DNA of 64,000 bases, from NCBI RefSeq assembly GCF_028335745.1, contig NZ_CP116477.1, forward strand, positions 868,001 through 932,000. Direction: 5' to 3'. Positions within the stretch are counted from its first letter, which is position 1. The number at the start of each line of letters is the position of its first letter. Of the stretch, positions 21,733-30,051 are shown in pieces. The stretch is from Pectobacterium sp. A5351. GTDB lineage: Bacteria; Pseudomonadota; Gammaproteobacteria; Enterobacterales; Enterobacteriaceae. A model generated the notes under the pieces. It ran no database searches. It worked only from the letters and a program-made list of their open reading frames with translations, and was not told where the DNA came from. A program made the position numbers and the translations under genes.

Positions 21733-21947
21733 CAGTTCCTGTTTTCATCTGCAAAGGAGCCATGCTGCGCGATAAATCGGGCGACTTCTTCCATCCCTTC
21801 GCGGCTTTCCTTCTTCCACTCCTCTACCTTGATGCGGCGAGCTTCTTTGCCAATGGCATCATTCACCAGCCCGGAAATATTGACTCCGGCAGTACTCAGA
21901 ACCTGATAATTGTCTTTGTCCACGGTAACGCTGATGCGGTGTTTCAT
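21729..21947 (-). CDS. ccdA: CcdA-type antitoxin (copy 1)
   Basis: 72 residues, the size of F CcdA. The N-terminal half ([20 protein letters not shown]) is the ribbon-helix-helix DNA-binding part; the C-terminal half with [19 protein letters not shown] binds the toxin. GAGAGGAG precedes the ATG. Upstream lies a near-palindrome (21973-21991), the likely autoregulatory operator. It differs from copy 2 at 7 of 72 residues. Confidence 0.92.
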   Translation of the reverse strand: MKHRISVTVDKDNYQVLSTAGVNISGLVNDAIGKEARRIKVEEWKKESREGMEEVARFIAQHGSFADENRNW

Positions 21948-21972
21948 TATGGTGCTCCTCTCTTGTGCATAT

Positions 21973-21991
21973 TGTGAGTATATACTTCACA
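21973..21991 (-). promoter_or_regulatory. Putative ccdAB operator (copy 1)
   Basis: TGTGAGTATATACTTCACA, near-palindromic around GTATATAC, 26 bases before the ccdA ATG. The same 19 bases precede the second ccdA copy (46007-46025), supporting a conserved operator. Confidence 0.6.
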
Positions 21992-22005
21992 TGATTGTTC
22001 AGCAA

Positions 22006-22233
22006 TTAGCCAAAATTCAAATCGAACCGTTTAAGCTCCTCAACCGTATAAACCCGAAAAACATGGTGGTGCTTCGCTTCCAGCGGGATACGTTGATGAT
22101 TCACGATGACGTGTTTGATGCTATTGAATAGCAGTTCGATAGCCCGTTTTTTCTGTGGATCGGGCACGATGTAGAAGACGTACATCCAGCGTTGTTGAGT
22201 TCGAGCCAGTAAATGATGGGTGATAATCGACCA
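22006..22233 (-). pseudogene. mobC: mobC relaxase, C-terminal remnant
   Basis: About 75 codons (from ITHHLLARTQQRWMYVFYIV to VEELKRFDLNFG) match the end of the intact mobC at 46040-46783. The N-terminal two thirds are cut away by an IS5-family fragment at about 22231. The original order mobC-ccdA-ccdB is the same as in the second copy. Confidence 0.8.
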
Positions 22234-22742
22234 GGGTGTGTCCCGTAACTCTTTTTTGTACAATATGCCGCATGGTTTAACTACAAAAAGTCCTTCAATT
22301 TGGCTCGTTACGATTTCCCTGATGATGCATGGTTTCTGCTCTCCCCCATGCTGCCACCTGAAAGAGGTTCTTCCAAAGGTGGGCGACCTTACCTTGCACA
22401 CAGACATATCATGAATGGCATATTTTGGGTTCTTTGTTCTGGTGCTCCATGGCGAGATTTACCCGAACGCTATGGTAACTGGAAAACGATTTACAATCGT
22501 TTTAACCGGTGGTCAAAAGCCGGAATAATGAACAAACTTTTCAATAAATTACTTCAAATTCTGGATGAAAAATCGCTGGTTGACTGGGATGTCATCGCGC
22601 TTGATGGCAGTAACATTCGAGCCCTGAAAGCGGCAGCAGGCGCGAAAAAAAACATCCCGATGAACTCGACGATCATGGGTTGGGTCGCTCTCGCGGCGGC
22701 TTTGGCACCAAAATCCATTTGGCGACAGATGGTGTCAGCAAC
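22231..22742 (+). mobile_element. IS5-family (IS427-like) element, 3'-truncated
   Basis: The frame from 22300 codes YDFPDDAWFLLSPMLPPERG and GIFWVLCSGAPWRDLPERYG, a typical first half of two-frame IS5 transposases. At an eight-A run (about 22645-22652) a -1 shift would continue into DDHGLGRSRGGFGTKIHLAT, the expected programmed frameshift. The element stops at about 22742, where an IS21-like end begins, so the second half of the catalytic domain is lost. Confidence 0.75.
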
Positions 22743-22744
22743 AC

Positions 22745-22920
22745 TGATATAAGACCGCAAATCACCATAAATTTTGTCCACTCCACCCAACATGGGCTTC
22801 TCTTAAGGTTCCTACACCAGACGGAGAAGCCGCATGTTAAGCAGAGGGGACCTTCTCATGATAAAGCAGATGCGTATTCACGGCGCGCATATTATCGACA
22901 TCGCTCACCATAGCAGAATT
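22745..22920 (+). mobile_element. IS21-family left-end fragment (istA start)
   Basis: From the ATG at 22834 the translation reads MLSRGDLLMIKQMRIHGAHI, the N terminus of an IS21-family IstA. It breaks off after about 27 codons, where traD code begins (about 22920). The roughly 90 bases before it resemble an IS21 left end. Confidence 0.65.
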
Positions 22921-22921
22921 A

Positions 22922-24417
22922 TTGATCACGCAGGATATCCGGCGTGGCGATGTCACCATCGTATTTGACCCCAAAGGAGATGCTGACCTGCTGAAACGGA
23001 TGTGGGCGGAAGCGCGGAGAGCTGGAAGGGAAAGTGAGTTTCATGTTTTCCATCGTGGTTGGCCAGATATCAGCGCACGTTATAACGCGATCGGGCGTTT
23101 TAGCCGTATCTCTGAAGTGGCTTCGCGTGTTGCGGGGCAGCTTTCAAGTGAAGGTAATTCGGCCGCTTTTAAGGAGTTTGCCTGGCGGTTCGTCAATATC
23201 ATTACACGGGCGCTGGTTGCCCTGGGCCAACGGCCTGATTACAGCCTGATACTCCGTTACGTCACCAATATTGGTGACCTTTACGAAACCTATGTCGAAA
23301 ACCTGTTAAGCACTCAAGCTCCACAACTGTGGGTCACGGTAGAGAATTTACTTAGCTCAGGCATGCTTAATGAGCGGGATCTTCCCCGAAATATGCAGGG
23401 GCAAGCGAACGCGATGAAAGTGTGGGCCATCGAGACCGTTCTTGGCAGTGATGAAGGTAAAAAAATATGGGATCCGGTTCTGGATGGGTTGCGGTCAGCT
23501 GTACGTTATGACCGGAGCTATTTTGATAAAATTGTGGCCTCGTTATTGCCCTTGCTGGAAAAACTGACGACGGGAAAAACAGCGGCGTTGTTGGCACCTG
23601 ATTATACCGATATGGATGATCCTCGTCCCATCTTTGACTGGCAGGAAGTCATTCGAAAAAGAGGGATTGTGTATGTCGGACTCGATGCGCTGTCGGATGC
23701 GGAGGTCGCCTCAGCGGTAGGCAATAGTATGTTTGCCGATCTTGTGTCTGTGGCGGGTACATCTACAAGTTTGGTATCGGCGGTGAAGCGCCACAGAAAA
23801 GAATCCCCATTAACCTCCACTGCGATGAGTTTAACGAACTGATGGGTGAGGAGTTTATCCCGCTCATTAACAAAGGCGGCGGCGCGGGGATTCAGGTTAC
23901 GGCCTACACTCAGACCTTGTCGGATATTGAAGCCAGGATTGGCAGCAGTGCTAAGGCCAATCAGGTGATTGGTAACTTCAACTCGTTAATCATGCTACGG
24001 GTCAGAGAAAACAGTACAGCAGAGCTGCTGACCAGCCAGCTTCCTGAAGTAGATGTCTATACCAAGACGCTGGTTTCTGGTGTAACAGATATTACTAATC
24101 CTGACCAGGGTTCTGATTTTACCAGTAACGTTCAGGATCGCGTCAGTAATGTCAGGATGCCAATGATTACCCCCGCTGACATTATCAACCTGCCGAAAGG
24201 GCCGGCGTTTGCATTGCTTGAGGGGGGACGGTTGTGGAAAATCCGCATGCCATTACCTGATAGCGCAAATGACCCGTTTATGCCGGAGAGTATCAGCCGC
24301 ATTGCTGAGTACATGCAGCAGAATTACCGTACCGGTGAAACCTGGTGGACGGGGAGTACATTGCCTTCTGACAGCCTCACTGGATCTGCCTTTGAGCCAA
24401 AAGATGAGGTGGCGTAA
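22922..24417 (+). pseudogene. traD: ICE conjugative coupling protein TraD, 5'-truncated and frameshifted
   Basis: The first frame (22922-23842) begins ITQDIRRGDVTIVFDPKGDA, the segment that follows Walker A in TraD/VirD4-type coupling ATPases of SPI-7/PAPI-1-like integrative elements. The N-terminal membrane part and Walker A are missing. Near 23755 the frame shifts (VSVAG then YIYKFGIGGEAPQKR in frame 1). The second part carries Walker B (INLHCDEF) and runs to FEPKDEVA at 24417. The original protein would be about 730 residues. It overlaps the next gene by one base. It is dead as a coupling protein and marks a lost ICE. Confidence 0.8.
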
Positions 24418-24881
24418 TGGCAGAGCAGCCCCAGTCATCACCACAGCGTCAGGAACCCCCTAAAAAGCCGGGTTTGTTTCAAACGCTATTATGGGTTTGG
24501 CCACTGAAAGTGATTGGCATCCTGCTGGTTTCTTTGCTGGTCAGTCTGCTTATTGAATATATCGGCATGCTGTTTTTTTGGACCAATGAAGGCGCAGAAC
24601 ACAGCCGCCAGGTGATGTTGACGGAGAGTGGTTATCTGGCTGAAGGGTTTACCCATAGCTTATTGATGTCTGAACCGGTTACTCTCATAAGCGGCATGGT
24701 TCACCAAACCTATCAATGGCTCTTTCTAGACAGCGGGTTTATCAGTTGGCTGCATCAGGCAAAACAGATGAAGCCGAAGGATGGGGCAGCGCAGATGTTT
24801 AAGTGGGTTGGGAGCTGGCTGGCACTTGCGTTGTGGGAATACTTACAGGCGACGGTTTATGTCACGGTCCCATTAAAATAA
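24417..24881 (+). CDS. ICE membrane protein (TIGR03747-like), shortened
   Basis: 154 residues. After a Pro/Gln-rich start there is a transmembrane segment (about 23-48, LWVWPLKVIGILLVSLLVSL). This gene normally follows traD in SPI-7/PAPI-1-type ICEs, and it overlaps the traD stop here (TAATGG). Family members as I recall are around 240-250 residues, so the C-terminal membrane helices seem to be missing and the frame ends in VPLK just at the start of the peptide cassette. Function in conjugation unknown. Confidence 0.65.
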   Translation: MAEQPQSSPQRQEPPKKPGLFQTLLWVWPLKVIGILLVSLLVSLLIEYIGMLFFWTNEGAEHSRQVMLTESGYLAEGFTHSLLMSEPVTLISGMVHQTYQWLFLDSGFISWLHQAKQMKPKDGAAQMFKWVGSWLALALWEYLQATVYVTVPLK

Positions 24882-24900
24882 TATCGTTTGATATTATTTT
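24875..24900. terminator. AT-rich hairpin before the peptide cassette
   Basis: AAAATAATATC (24875-24885), loop GTTT, GATATTATTTT (24890-24900), an 11-bp perfect stem. It is weak in GC but ends in T, and could act in both directions. It marks the border between ICE code and the AT-rich cassette. Confidence 0.5.
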
Positions 24901-25056
24901 AATGGTATTTTTTCAACCATAATTATTATATTTATTTGTTATGTAATTTGACGTTAATTGTATTTTTTTTGTTTACTTTTGTGGTCTTTTTTTGTAGTTT
25001 CGAAATTCCCAGTGATTTTGCATGGGTATTAAATTTCATATATGAGGTAATACACT
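24901..25056 (+). promoter_or_regulatory. Promoter and leader of the peptide cassette
   Basis: Very AT-rich sequence with a TTGACG box at 24948-24953 and a weak -10 near 24972. GAGGT at 25044-25048 lies 8 bases before the peptide-gene ATG, a good ribosome site. Confidence 0.45.
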
Positions 25057-25188
25057 ATGGATATTCAAGATCTGATTAATTCAGTGAAGGAAATGGAAAT
25101 TGAAGCAACGGAAAATCAAGTTAACAAGATGGAAAGTGAAGAAGTATCCATTCTTGGGCCAATGAACATGCTTGCTTTTGATGCGTAA
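25057..25188 (+). CDS. Putative ribosomal peptide (RiPP/bacteriocin) precursor
   Basis: A 43-codon ORF with a well placed GAGGT. The product has an acidic, helix-prone first 30 residues (MDIQDLINSVKEMEIEATEN...), which looks like a leader, and a hydrophobic C-terminal segment ILGPMNMLAFDA, which could be the core. There is no cysteine, so no lanthionine or sactionine chemistry. A terminator-like hairpin immediately follows (arms 25194-25201 and 26659-26666, now split by an IS), and then genes for a HEXXH protein, a cupin and an ABC exporter. The single Asp near the end is a possible modification site. No homolog is known to me; function is inferred from context only. Confidence 0.6.
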   Translation: MDIQDLINSVKEMEIEATENQVNKMESEEVSILGPMNMLAFDA

Positions 25189-25193
25189 ACAAT

Positions 25194-25205
25194 AAGCACC
25201 CGATG
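25194..25205 (+). terminator. Left half of an attenuator hairpin split by an IS
   Basis: AAGCACCC (25194-25201) pairs perfectly with GGGTGCTT at 26659-26666, which is followed by TTATTTATT. With the IS (25206-26652) and one copy of its ATG target duplication removed, the two arms are joined by a 7-base loop GATGTTT. This would be a partial terminator between the peptide gene and its downstream enzymes, typical of peptide operons. Confidence 0.7.
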
Positions 25206-25237
25206 TGGACTGACCCCATAAAGTTGGACAGTTCATG

Positions 25238-26023
25238 TTAAGCGGCTATCAGGGCCCGGGTTCGGTATTCTACCGGACTCAGGCCTTTTAATTTCAGGCT
25301 GATCCGCTCGTTGTTATAGTAATGGATATAGTCCTCTATCGCCTTCCTCAGTTCATTCAGATCGCTGAACCTGTTCAGGTAAAAACACTCCGATTTCAGT
25401 GTGCCGAAGAAGTTCTCCATCACCGCGTTATCCAGGCAGTTTCCCTTGCGTGACATGCTTTGCGTCATACCCTGTGCCTTTAACTTTGCCTGATAGCCTG
25501 CCATTCGGTATTGCCAGCCCTGATCCGTGTGCAGCAGCGGTGTATCCTCCGGTCCGAGCGCTGAGAACGCATCGTGCAGCATCGTATTAACCATCTCCAT
25601 CACCGGCCTTTCCGACAGGCTGTAGGAGATAATCTCCCGGTTAAACAGATCGAGAACCGGCGACAGGTACAGCTTTTTACCCTGCACCGAGAACTCTGTA
25701 ACATCCGTGACCCATTTTTCGTTGGCTTTCGATGCACTGAAGTTCCGGCTCAGGATATTGGGCGCAGCCTTGCCCATTTCCCCTTTCCAGGCACGATATT
25801 TCTTCACCCTTATCAGAGAGCGGAGTGACAGCTCCGCCATCAGTCTCTGCACAGTTTTATGGTTTACCAACAACCCCTGTTTTCTCAGTGAGAGTGTGAT
25901 CCTGCGGTAGCCATAACGCCCTTTGTGATAGTGGTAAATCTCTCTGATTTTATCTTTCAGCCCGGCATGCCTGTCCACTCGCTTCAGCGCATTCATATTG
26001 TGATACCACGTACTACGGGACAT
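25238..26023 (-). CDS. IS3-family transposase OrfB
   Basis: 261 residues with the rve integrase core. The DDE residues lie in WVTDVTEF (first D), LLHTDQGWQY (second D) and NAVMENFFGTLKSE (E). A basic HTH_21-type N-terminal region (YHYHKGRYGYRRITLSLRK) precedes the core. In this family OrfB is made as an OrfAB fusion by -1 frameshifting near the end of orfA. It looks intact, so the element could be active. Confidence 0.92.
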   Translation of the reverse strand: MSRSTWYHNMNALKRVDRHAGLKDKIREIYHYHKGRYGYRRITLSLRKQGLLVNHKTVQRLMAELSLRSLIRVKKYRAWKGEMGKAAPNILSRNFSASKANEKWVTDVTEFSVQGKKLYLSPVLDLFNREIISYSLSERPVMEMVNTMLHDAFSALGPEDTPLLHTDQGWQYRMAGYQAKLKAQGMTQSMSRKGNCLDNAVMENFFGTLKSECFYLNRFSDLNELRKAIEDYIHYYNNERISLKLKGLSPVEYRTRALIAA

Positions 26024-26076
26024 ACCCGCTGCACGCAGAAGATCACCGAGCGCATACTCCAGCCTTAGCTCACTGA

Positions 26077-26601
26077 TTATTCCGGCTTTCTGCCGCTTTT
26101 CTCGCTTTGAACTAAGGCCTTCAGCTTTTTTAGATAGGCATTCTCTGCGCGCAGGTAACGAAGTTCAGCCCGCAGTTCTTCGGGAGATAACTTTTCCAGT
26201 GCAGCATCGGTAAGTGGAGGTGTTTTTTTGGGTTTTGTCATGTCCTTGCTCCGGCCTGGTTTTATGCTCAGAAGTCCTTTCTCACCTGCGTCTTTGTATA
26301 CATTCACCCAGTGCCGGACAACGGTTTCAGTTGAGATATTAAACCGTGCGGCAGCTTCACGCATCGAAAGTTCTTCATTGAGAACAGTCTGGACAACAGT
26401 CATCCGGAACGCCGGAGAATGGCGGTCATTTTTCCAGGTAATGCCATCAATACCATGGAGTTGCCAGGCTCTTACCCAGCGTCGCACTGATGTTCTCTCA
26501 ACACCAAAGCGTTCAGCTGTACGATGTGTTCCATCTTTTCCGGCGAGGTAGTGATTAACTACAGCTAATCTGGTTTCGAGGGAATATTTTGGCTTTGCCA
26601 T
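26077..26601 (-). CDS. IS3-family transposase OrfA (HTH)
   Basis: 174 residues from the ATG at 26601 (MAKPKYSLETRLAVVNHYL). Two helix-turn-helix units (about 15-45 and 70-100: MREAAARFNISTETVVRHWV) bind the IS ends. The C-terminal leucine-rich stretch (ELRYLRAENAYLKKLKALV) is the usual oligomerisation zipper. A double HTH of this length is typical of the IS150 group. Confidence 0.9.
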   Translation of the reverse strand: MAKPKYSLETRLAVVNHYLAGKDGTHRTAERFGVERTSVRRWVRAWQLHGIDGITWKNDRHSPAFRMTVVQTVLNEELSMREAAARFNISTETVVRHWVNVYKDAGEKGLLSIKPGRSKDMTKPKKTPPLTDAALEKLSPEELRAELRYLRAENAYLKKLKALVQSEKSGRKPE

Positions 26602-26684
26602 AAAAAACTGCACCTTACTCAGTTGGGTGTCCAACTTTTGGGGTGCAGTCCAATGTTTGGGTGCTTTTATTTATTGGAGCCTAT

Positions 26685-27542
26685 ATGTTAAGTATCCTTG
26701 GTAAGCAAGAGTTAGTTAAAAATGTCTATCTTTTATCCCAGCCATTCCTTGGGGATAAATCAGTTAAAAATACTCATGAGCTTAAACCATTCTATTTGAA
26801 ATTTATTCAGAAGCATCAGCCTTATCAACCTGTTAACGTGAGCGAGAACATCATTGTTGTCGATGATGAAAAAATAAATGCGCTAAAAAATGCCTATCAA
26901 CCAAGCAAGCTTGATGATCTAAATCAATTAAAAATGATAGGCGATAAGCATAGTGTTGAGAGATACAGAGAACTTTCTGAACTCATTATAAATGGGTACA
27001 ATCAACTATCCAGTAGCAATGCTGATGTTAAGTTAATCTTTGATCTGGTTATTCACACAATTTTTTTCAGGAAATCTACTAATGAATTTAATACTGCATC
27101 ATTTGGTGGTTCTTCTTCAACCGCAATAGGCAGTATCTGGATTAGTGGTCATGGTGACTTGACATATCATGATGTCGCAGAATTTTTGTTGCATGAATTG
27201 ACGCACCATTTGTTATTTATTGATGAGCGGTGCCACGAGCAATTTAATTATCAGGAAATCGTTAAGCCTGAAAATTATTCAATGTCTGCTCTGCTTGGGA
27301 AAAGAAGGCCATTGGATAAAGTTGTGCATAGTATTCTTGTCTCTCATGAAATTCTCAATGCGCGCAGGAATTATCTTGAATCAGATATGGTTACAATTCA
27401 TCCTGCTACTGATATATTAAAAAATAATACAATGAATTCTATTACAGAAACATTAGCAATGAAAAATTTGGATGATCTAATAACCCAAAGAACCAGAGGT
27501 TTTTTATTAAAAGCTCAGAACAATCTTAGCCACGAGGTATGA
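26685..27542 (+). CDS. HEXXH-motif putative peptide-modification protein
   Basis: 285 residues from the ATG at 26685, chosen because TTGGAG lies 6 bases upstream; an apparent start at 26643 is inside the IS terminal repeat. The metal motif is HELTHH (H170, E171, H174), with H215 and HE at 221-222 as possible further ligands. A GGSSSTAIGSIWIS segment precedes it (about 141-154). Proteins with a HEXXH motif of this layout occur in bacterial RiPP clusters, where they are annotated as putative peptide-modification enzymes rather than proteases. No signal peptide is seen. It stops 1 base before the cupin gene. Peptidase activity is the alternative. Confidence 0.6.
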   Translation: MLSILGKQELVKNVYLLSQPFLGDKSVKNTHELKPFYLKFIQKHQPYQPVNVSENIIVVDDEKINALKNAYQPSKLDDLNQLKMIGDKHSVERYRELSELIINGYNQLSSSNADVKLIFDLVIHTIFFRKSTNEFNTASFGGSSSTAIGSIWISGHGDLTYHDVAEFLLHELTHHLLFIDERCHEQFNYQEIVKPENYSMSALLGKRRPLDKVVHSILVSHEILNARRNYLESDMVTIHPATDILKNNTMNSITETLAMKNLDDLITQRTRGFLLKAQNNLSHEV

Positions 27543-27543
27543 T

Positions 27544-28626
27544 ATGTTAAATTTAATTAAGTCTTTGGCAAGAAATATTGATGCTCGGTGGCGTGAGGAT
27601 GACTATAGTTGTTACACTTTCGCCGATATTGCTAAATCAGAGTTAGATAAGGTTGATTTAACCTCTCTCTTTTCTTTTACTGGGCTAATCGATGTTTTGG
27701 ACAATAGTGAAATGTCTAAAATCCAAATAGTCTCTGAATTCTCTGAGTTACACCTGAAACTTTTCGACAATTCTCGTTTTTACATTGAGGTACTTAATTG
27801 GTGGGATAATGATACCTCAATTCATGATCATGGATTTTCTGGGGTTCTACTCCAGCTTGAAGGAAGTTCTTTGAATGCGATATATGCATTTGATGAAATC
27901 GACGAAGTTAGCCACAATCTTAGTTTAGGTGACATCAAACTCACTGAGGCCTATATCAGTAAAAAAGGAGACTGTCGGGTCATTCCCTATGGCAGAAAGG
28001 AAAAACATGCTGTTCTTCACTTAGAAAAACCGACAGTCAGCTTGATAGTAAGGACTCATCCAGTCATGGAGTTGTCTCCGCAGCTTAACTACTTTCCTCC
28101 TGGGCTGAGAGTTAATCACTCTGCGACTGATATTATGTTTAATAAGAAAATAAAATATTTTAGACTTTTAAATATGATCGATTCTGTCCAGTGTAGAAAG
28201 CAAATGTTGCATGAATTAAAACAGCTTTCATTAACTGAACAATTTTGGTTCATTCTAAAATTGTCAAAGATGATTTATCATTCGGAAAATATAGAGTTAC
28301 TCAACGAATACGTTAACTTGGCAAATACGGAAGATGAAAAGAAACGAAAAGTAAAAGTAGTCTCCGCAGTAACATTGCGTAAAACGTCTCAGTTTTTTAT
28401 TGATGAAATAAAACCTCTATTTGATAACAATGAGCAACGACTTATATTGTCCTGCCTTGCTGCTTCTTACAATCAAGAGGATAGAATTAAAATGTTTCAT
28501 CAATTGGGTGTTGAAAACTCAGAAGACGTAATTTATAGTATAATAGATAATTTGCCATCGCATCTCAAACCCCGTATGTTACATGCGCTGAAGCTAACAG
28601 GGATGATTGTTAAAAAATATGAATAA
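27544..28626 (+). CDS. Cupin-fold protein with three-histidine site, plus helical C-terminal domain
   Basis: 360 residues. The first half carries a cupin-like metal site: H94-D-H96 in TSIHDHGFSG, and H155 in RKEKHAVLHL. The usual cupin glutamate is replaced by glycine, so the site resembles the three-His iron site of cysteine dioxygenase-type enzymes. Residues about 190-360 are helical and charged without a domain I recognise. It overlaps the exporter gene by 8 bases and follows the HEXXH gene by one base, so the three are an operon. I infer an oxidative or binding role on the peptide; not demonstrated. Confidence 0.55.
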   Translation: MLNLIKSLARNIDARWREDDYSCYTFADIAKSELDKVDLTSLFSFTGLIDVLDNSEMSKIQIVSEFSELHLKLFDNSRFYIEVLNWWDNDTSIHDHGFSGVLLQLEGSSLNAIYAFDEIDEVSHNLSLGDIKLTEAYISKKGDCRVIPYGRKEKHAVLHLEKPTVSLIVRTHPVMELSPQLNYFPPGLRVNHSATDIMFNKKIKYFRLLNMIDSVQCRKQMLHELKQLSLTEQFWFILKLSKMIYHSENIELLNEYVNLANTEDEKKRKVKVVSAVTLRKTSQFFIDEIKPLFDNNEQRLILSCLAASYNQEDRIKMFHQLGVENSEDVIYSIIDNLPSHLKPRMLHALKLTGMIVKKYE

Positions 28627-28750
28627 CGTTTTTTTTAATAAATTTTTTATAATAAGTGTTGGGCTTGTTTGCCTTCAGCAAATACTTGTTGGATTGTCGA
28701 CGTATTTTATTGGGCAAGCTGGAGGAAGTATTGGTTTAAGCCCCTCAGGG

Positions 28751-30051
28751 CTGAGGAATCCCCAGAAAACAAGACAGGCATAGAGTTTTATGATCTACTG
28801 ATTTTCGCCAAAAAATTCAATGAGATCACCCTATGCCTGTCCGTAAAGTATGCCAGACTTTTTTCCGTCACGCTTTAGCTTCAACACATCAATATCGACA
28901 ACATGCGCTTATTGATTCCACCGCTGCGTTGATAAGCGGTGCCACGCTTTCACTCACCTGCATCGGGCGTTATTTACCCGGCCCTGCTCGCGTGAAAGAT
29001 AAAATAAAACGGGTTGACCGCCTTTTGGGAAACACTGCGCTTCATCACGATATCCCGAAAATATTTAATCAGATTACATCCATGATGACCAAAAACATGC
29101 CGTGGTGTGTTATTGCCGTCGACTGGAGTGGCTATCCCTCTCAGGATTTTCATGTCCTGCGTGCCAGCCTTGTCTGTGATGGCCGCGCTATCCCCTTGAT
29201 GAGTCAGGTGGTTCCGTCAGAAAAGCAAAACAATATTTTGATACAGAAAGCCTTTCTTGACGCGCTTGCCTGTGCTATTGCCCCGCAAATGAAAGTCACC
29301 CTCATCACCGACGCGGGCTTCCACAATGAATGGTTTCGGCATATCAAAGCACTGGGATGGGACTTTATTGGTCGCATCCGGGGAAACGTAAAATTTTGCC
29401 TTCATCATGGCCCGGAACGCTGGCTGAACGTGAAAGACTGTACTGGCACGGCGCGCGCGGAATATCTGGGAGCCGGAACGCTGGCGCGTTCAAAAAAGGC
29501 GCAATGCAACGGACATTTTTATCTTTATAAAAAAGCGCCGAAAGGCCGAAAAAGCCAACGTCGCAAAGGGAAACCGAGCCATCCCACAACAGAAAAAGAA
29601 CAGCGTGCGTCAGCTAAAGAGCCGTGGCTGCTATTTACCAGTACTGATGAATTCAAGCCCCATGAAATTATGAAACTCTACAGCAGGAGAATGCAGATTG
29701 AACAAAACTTTCGCGATGAAAAGAGTGAGAGATTTGGCTTTGGCTTACGCGCCTGTGGAAGCAAAACGGGTGAGCGGCTTTGGGTGCTGAGTTTGCTGGC
29801 AACACTGGCATCAATTGTTCTCTGGTTATTAGGATATCATTTTGAAAATAAAGGTCTTCATCTTCATTATCAGGCGAACAGCCTTAAAAGTCGAAGAGTG
29901 ATATCGTTTTTGACACTGGCGGAAAATGTACTGCGGCATTCACCGCGAATAATCAGGCGAGTGAAGCTGGAGAGTATTTTAGCCCAACTCACCAGCACCT
30001 ACCGAAATATGGTGCTGGTTTATTAGCGATGATTTTGTGGGGATCCCTCAG
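28751..30051 (+). mobile_element. IS4-family (IS10-like) insertion sequence, complete
   Basis: 1301 bp with terminal repeats CTGAGGAATCCCCAGAAAA and, at the right end in reverse, CTGAGGGATCCCCACAAAA. A 9-bp target duplication CCCTCAGGG flanks it (28742-28750 and 30052-30060), the size expected for IS10/IS50 relatives. It interrupts the cassette exporter in its codon 44 region. Confidence 0.92.
28833..30026 (+). CDS. IS4-family transposase
   Basis: 397 residues, similar in size and order to IS10 transposase. Shared motifs are IKRVDRLLGN, VIAVDWSGY (first D), TLITDAGF (second D) and the Y-x2-R-x3-E-x6-K signature in YSRRMQIEQNFRDEKS. It appears intact and is likely still able to move the element. 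Confidence 0.92.
   Translation: MPVRKVCQTFFRHALASTHQYRQHALIDSTAALISGATLSLTCIGRYLPGPARVKDKIKRVDRLLGNTALHHDIPKIFNQITSMMTKNMPWCVIAVDWSGYPSQDFHVLRASLVCDGRAIPLMSQVVPSEKQNNILIQKAFLDALACAIAPQMKVTLITDAGFHNEWFRHIKALGWDFIGRIRGNVKFCLHHGPERWLNVKDCTGTARAEYLGAGTLARSKKAQCNGHFYLYKKAPKGRKSQRRKGKPSHPTTEKEQRASAKEPWLLFTSTDEFKPHEIMKLYSRRMQIEQNFRDEKSERFGFGLRACGSKTGERLWVLSLLATLASIVLWLLGYHFENKGLHLHYQANSLKSRRVISFLTLAENVLRHSPRIIRRVKLESILAQLTSTYRNMVLVY

Larger units (their letters stand above)
25206..26652 (-). mobile_element. IS3-family (IS150-group) insertion sequence, complete
   Basis: Terminal inverted repeats TGGACTGACCCC (25206) and GGGGTGCAGTCCA (ending 26652), imperfectly matched. A 3-bp direct repeat ATG flanks it (25203-25205 and 26653-26655). 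Two genes, orfA and orfB, read leftward. It inserted in the loop of the attenuator after the peptide gene and separates the peptide from its modification genes. Confidence 0.9.
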
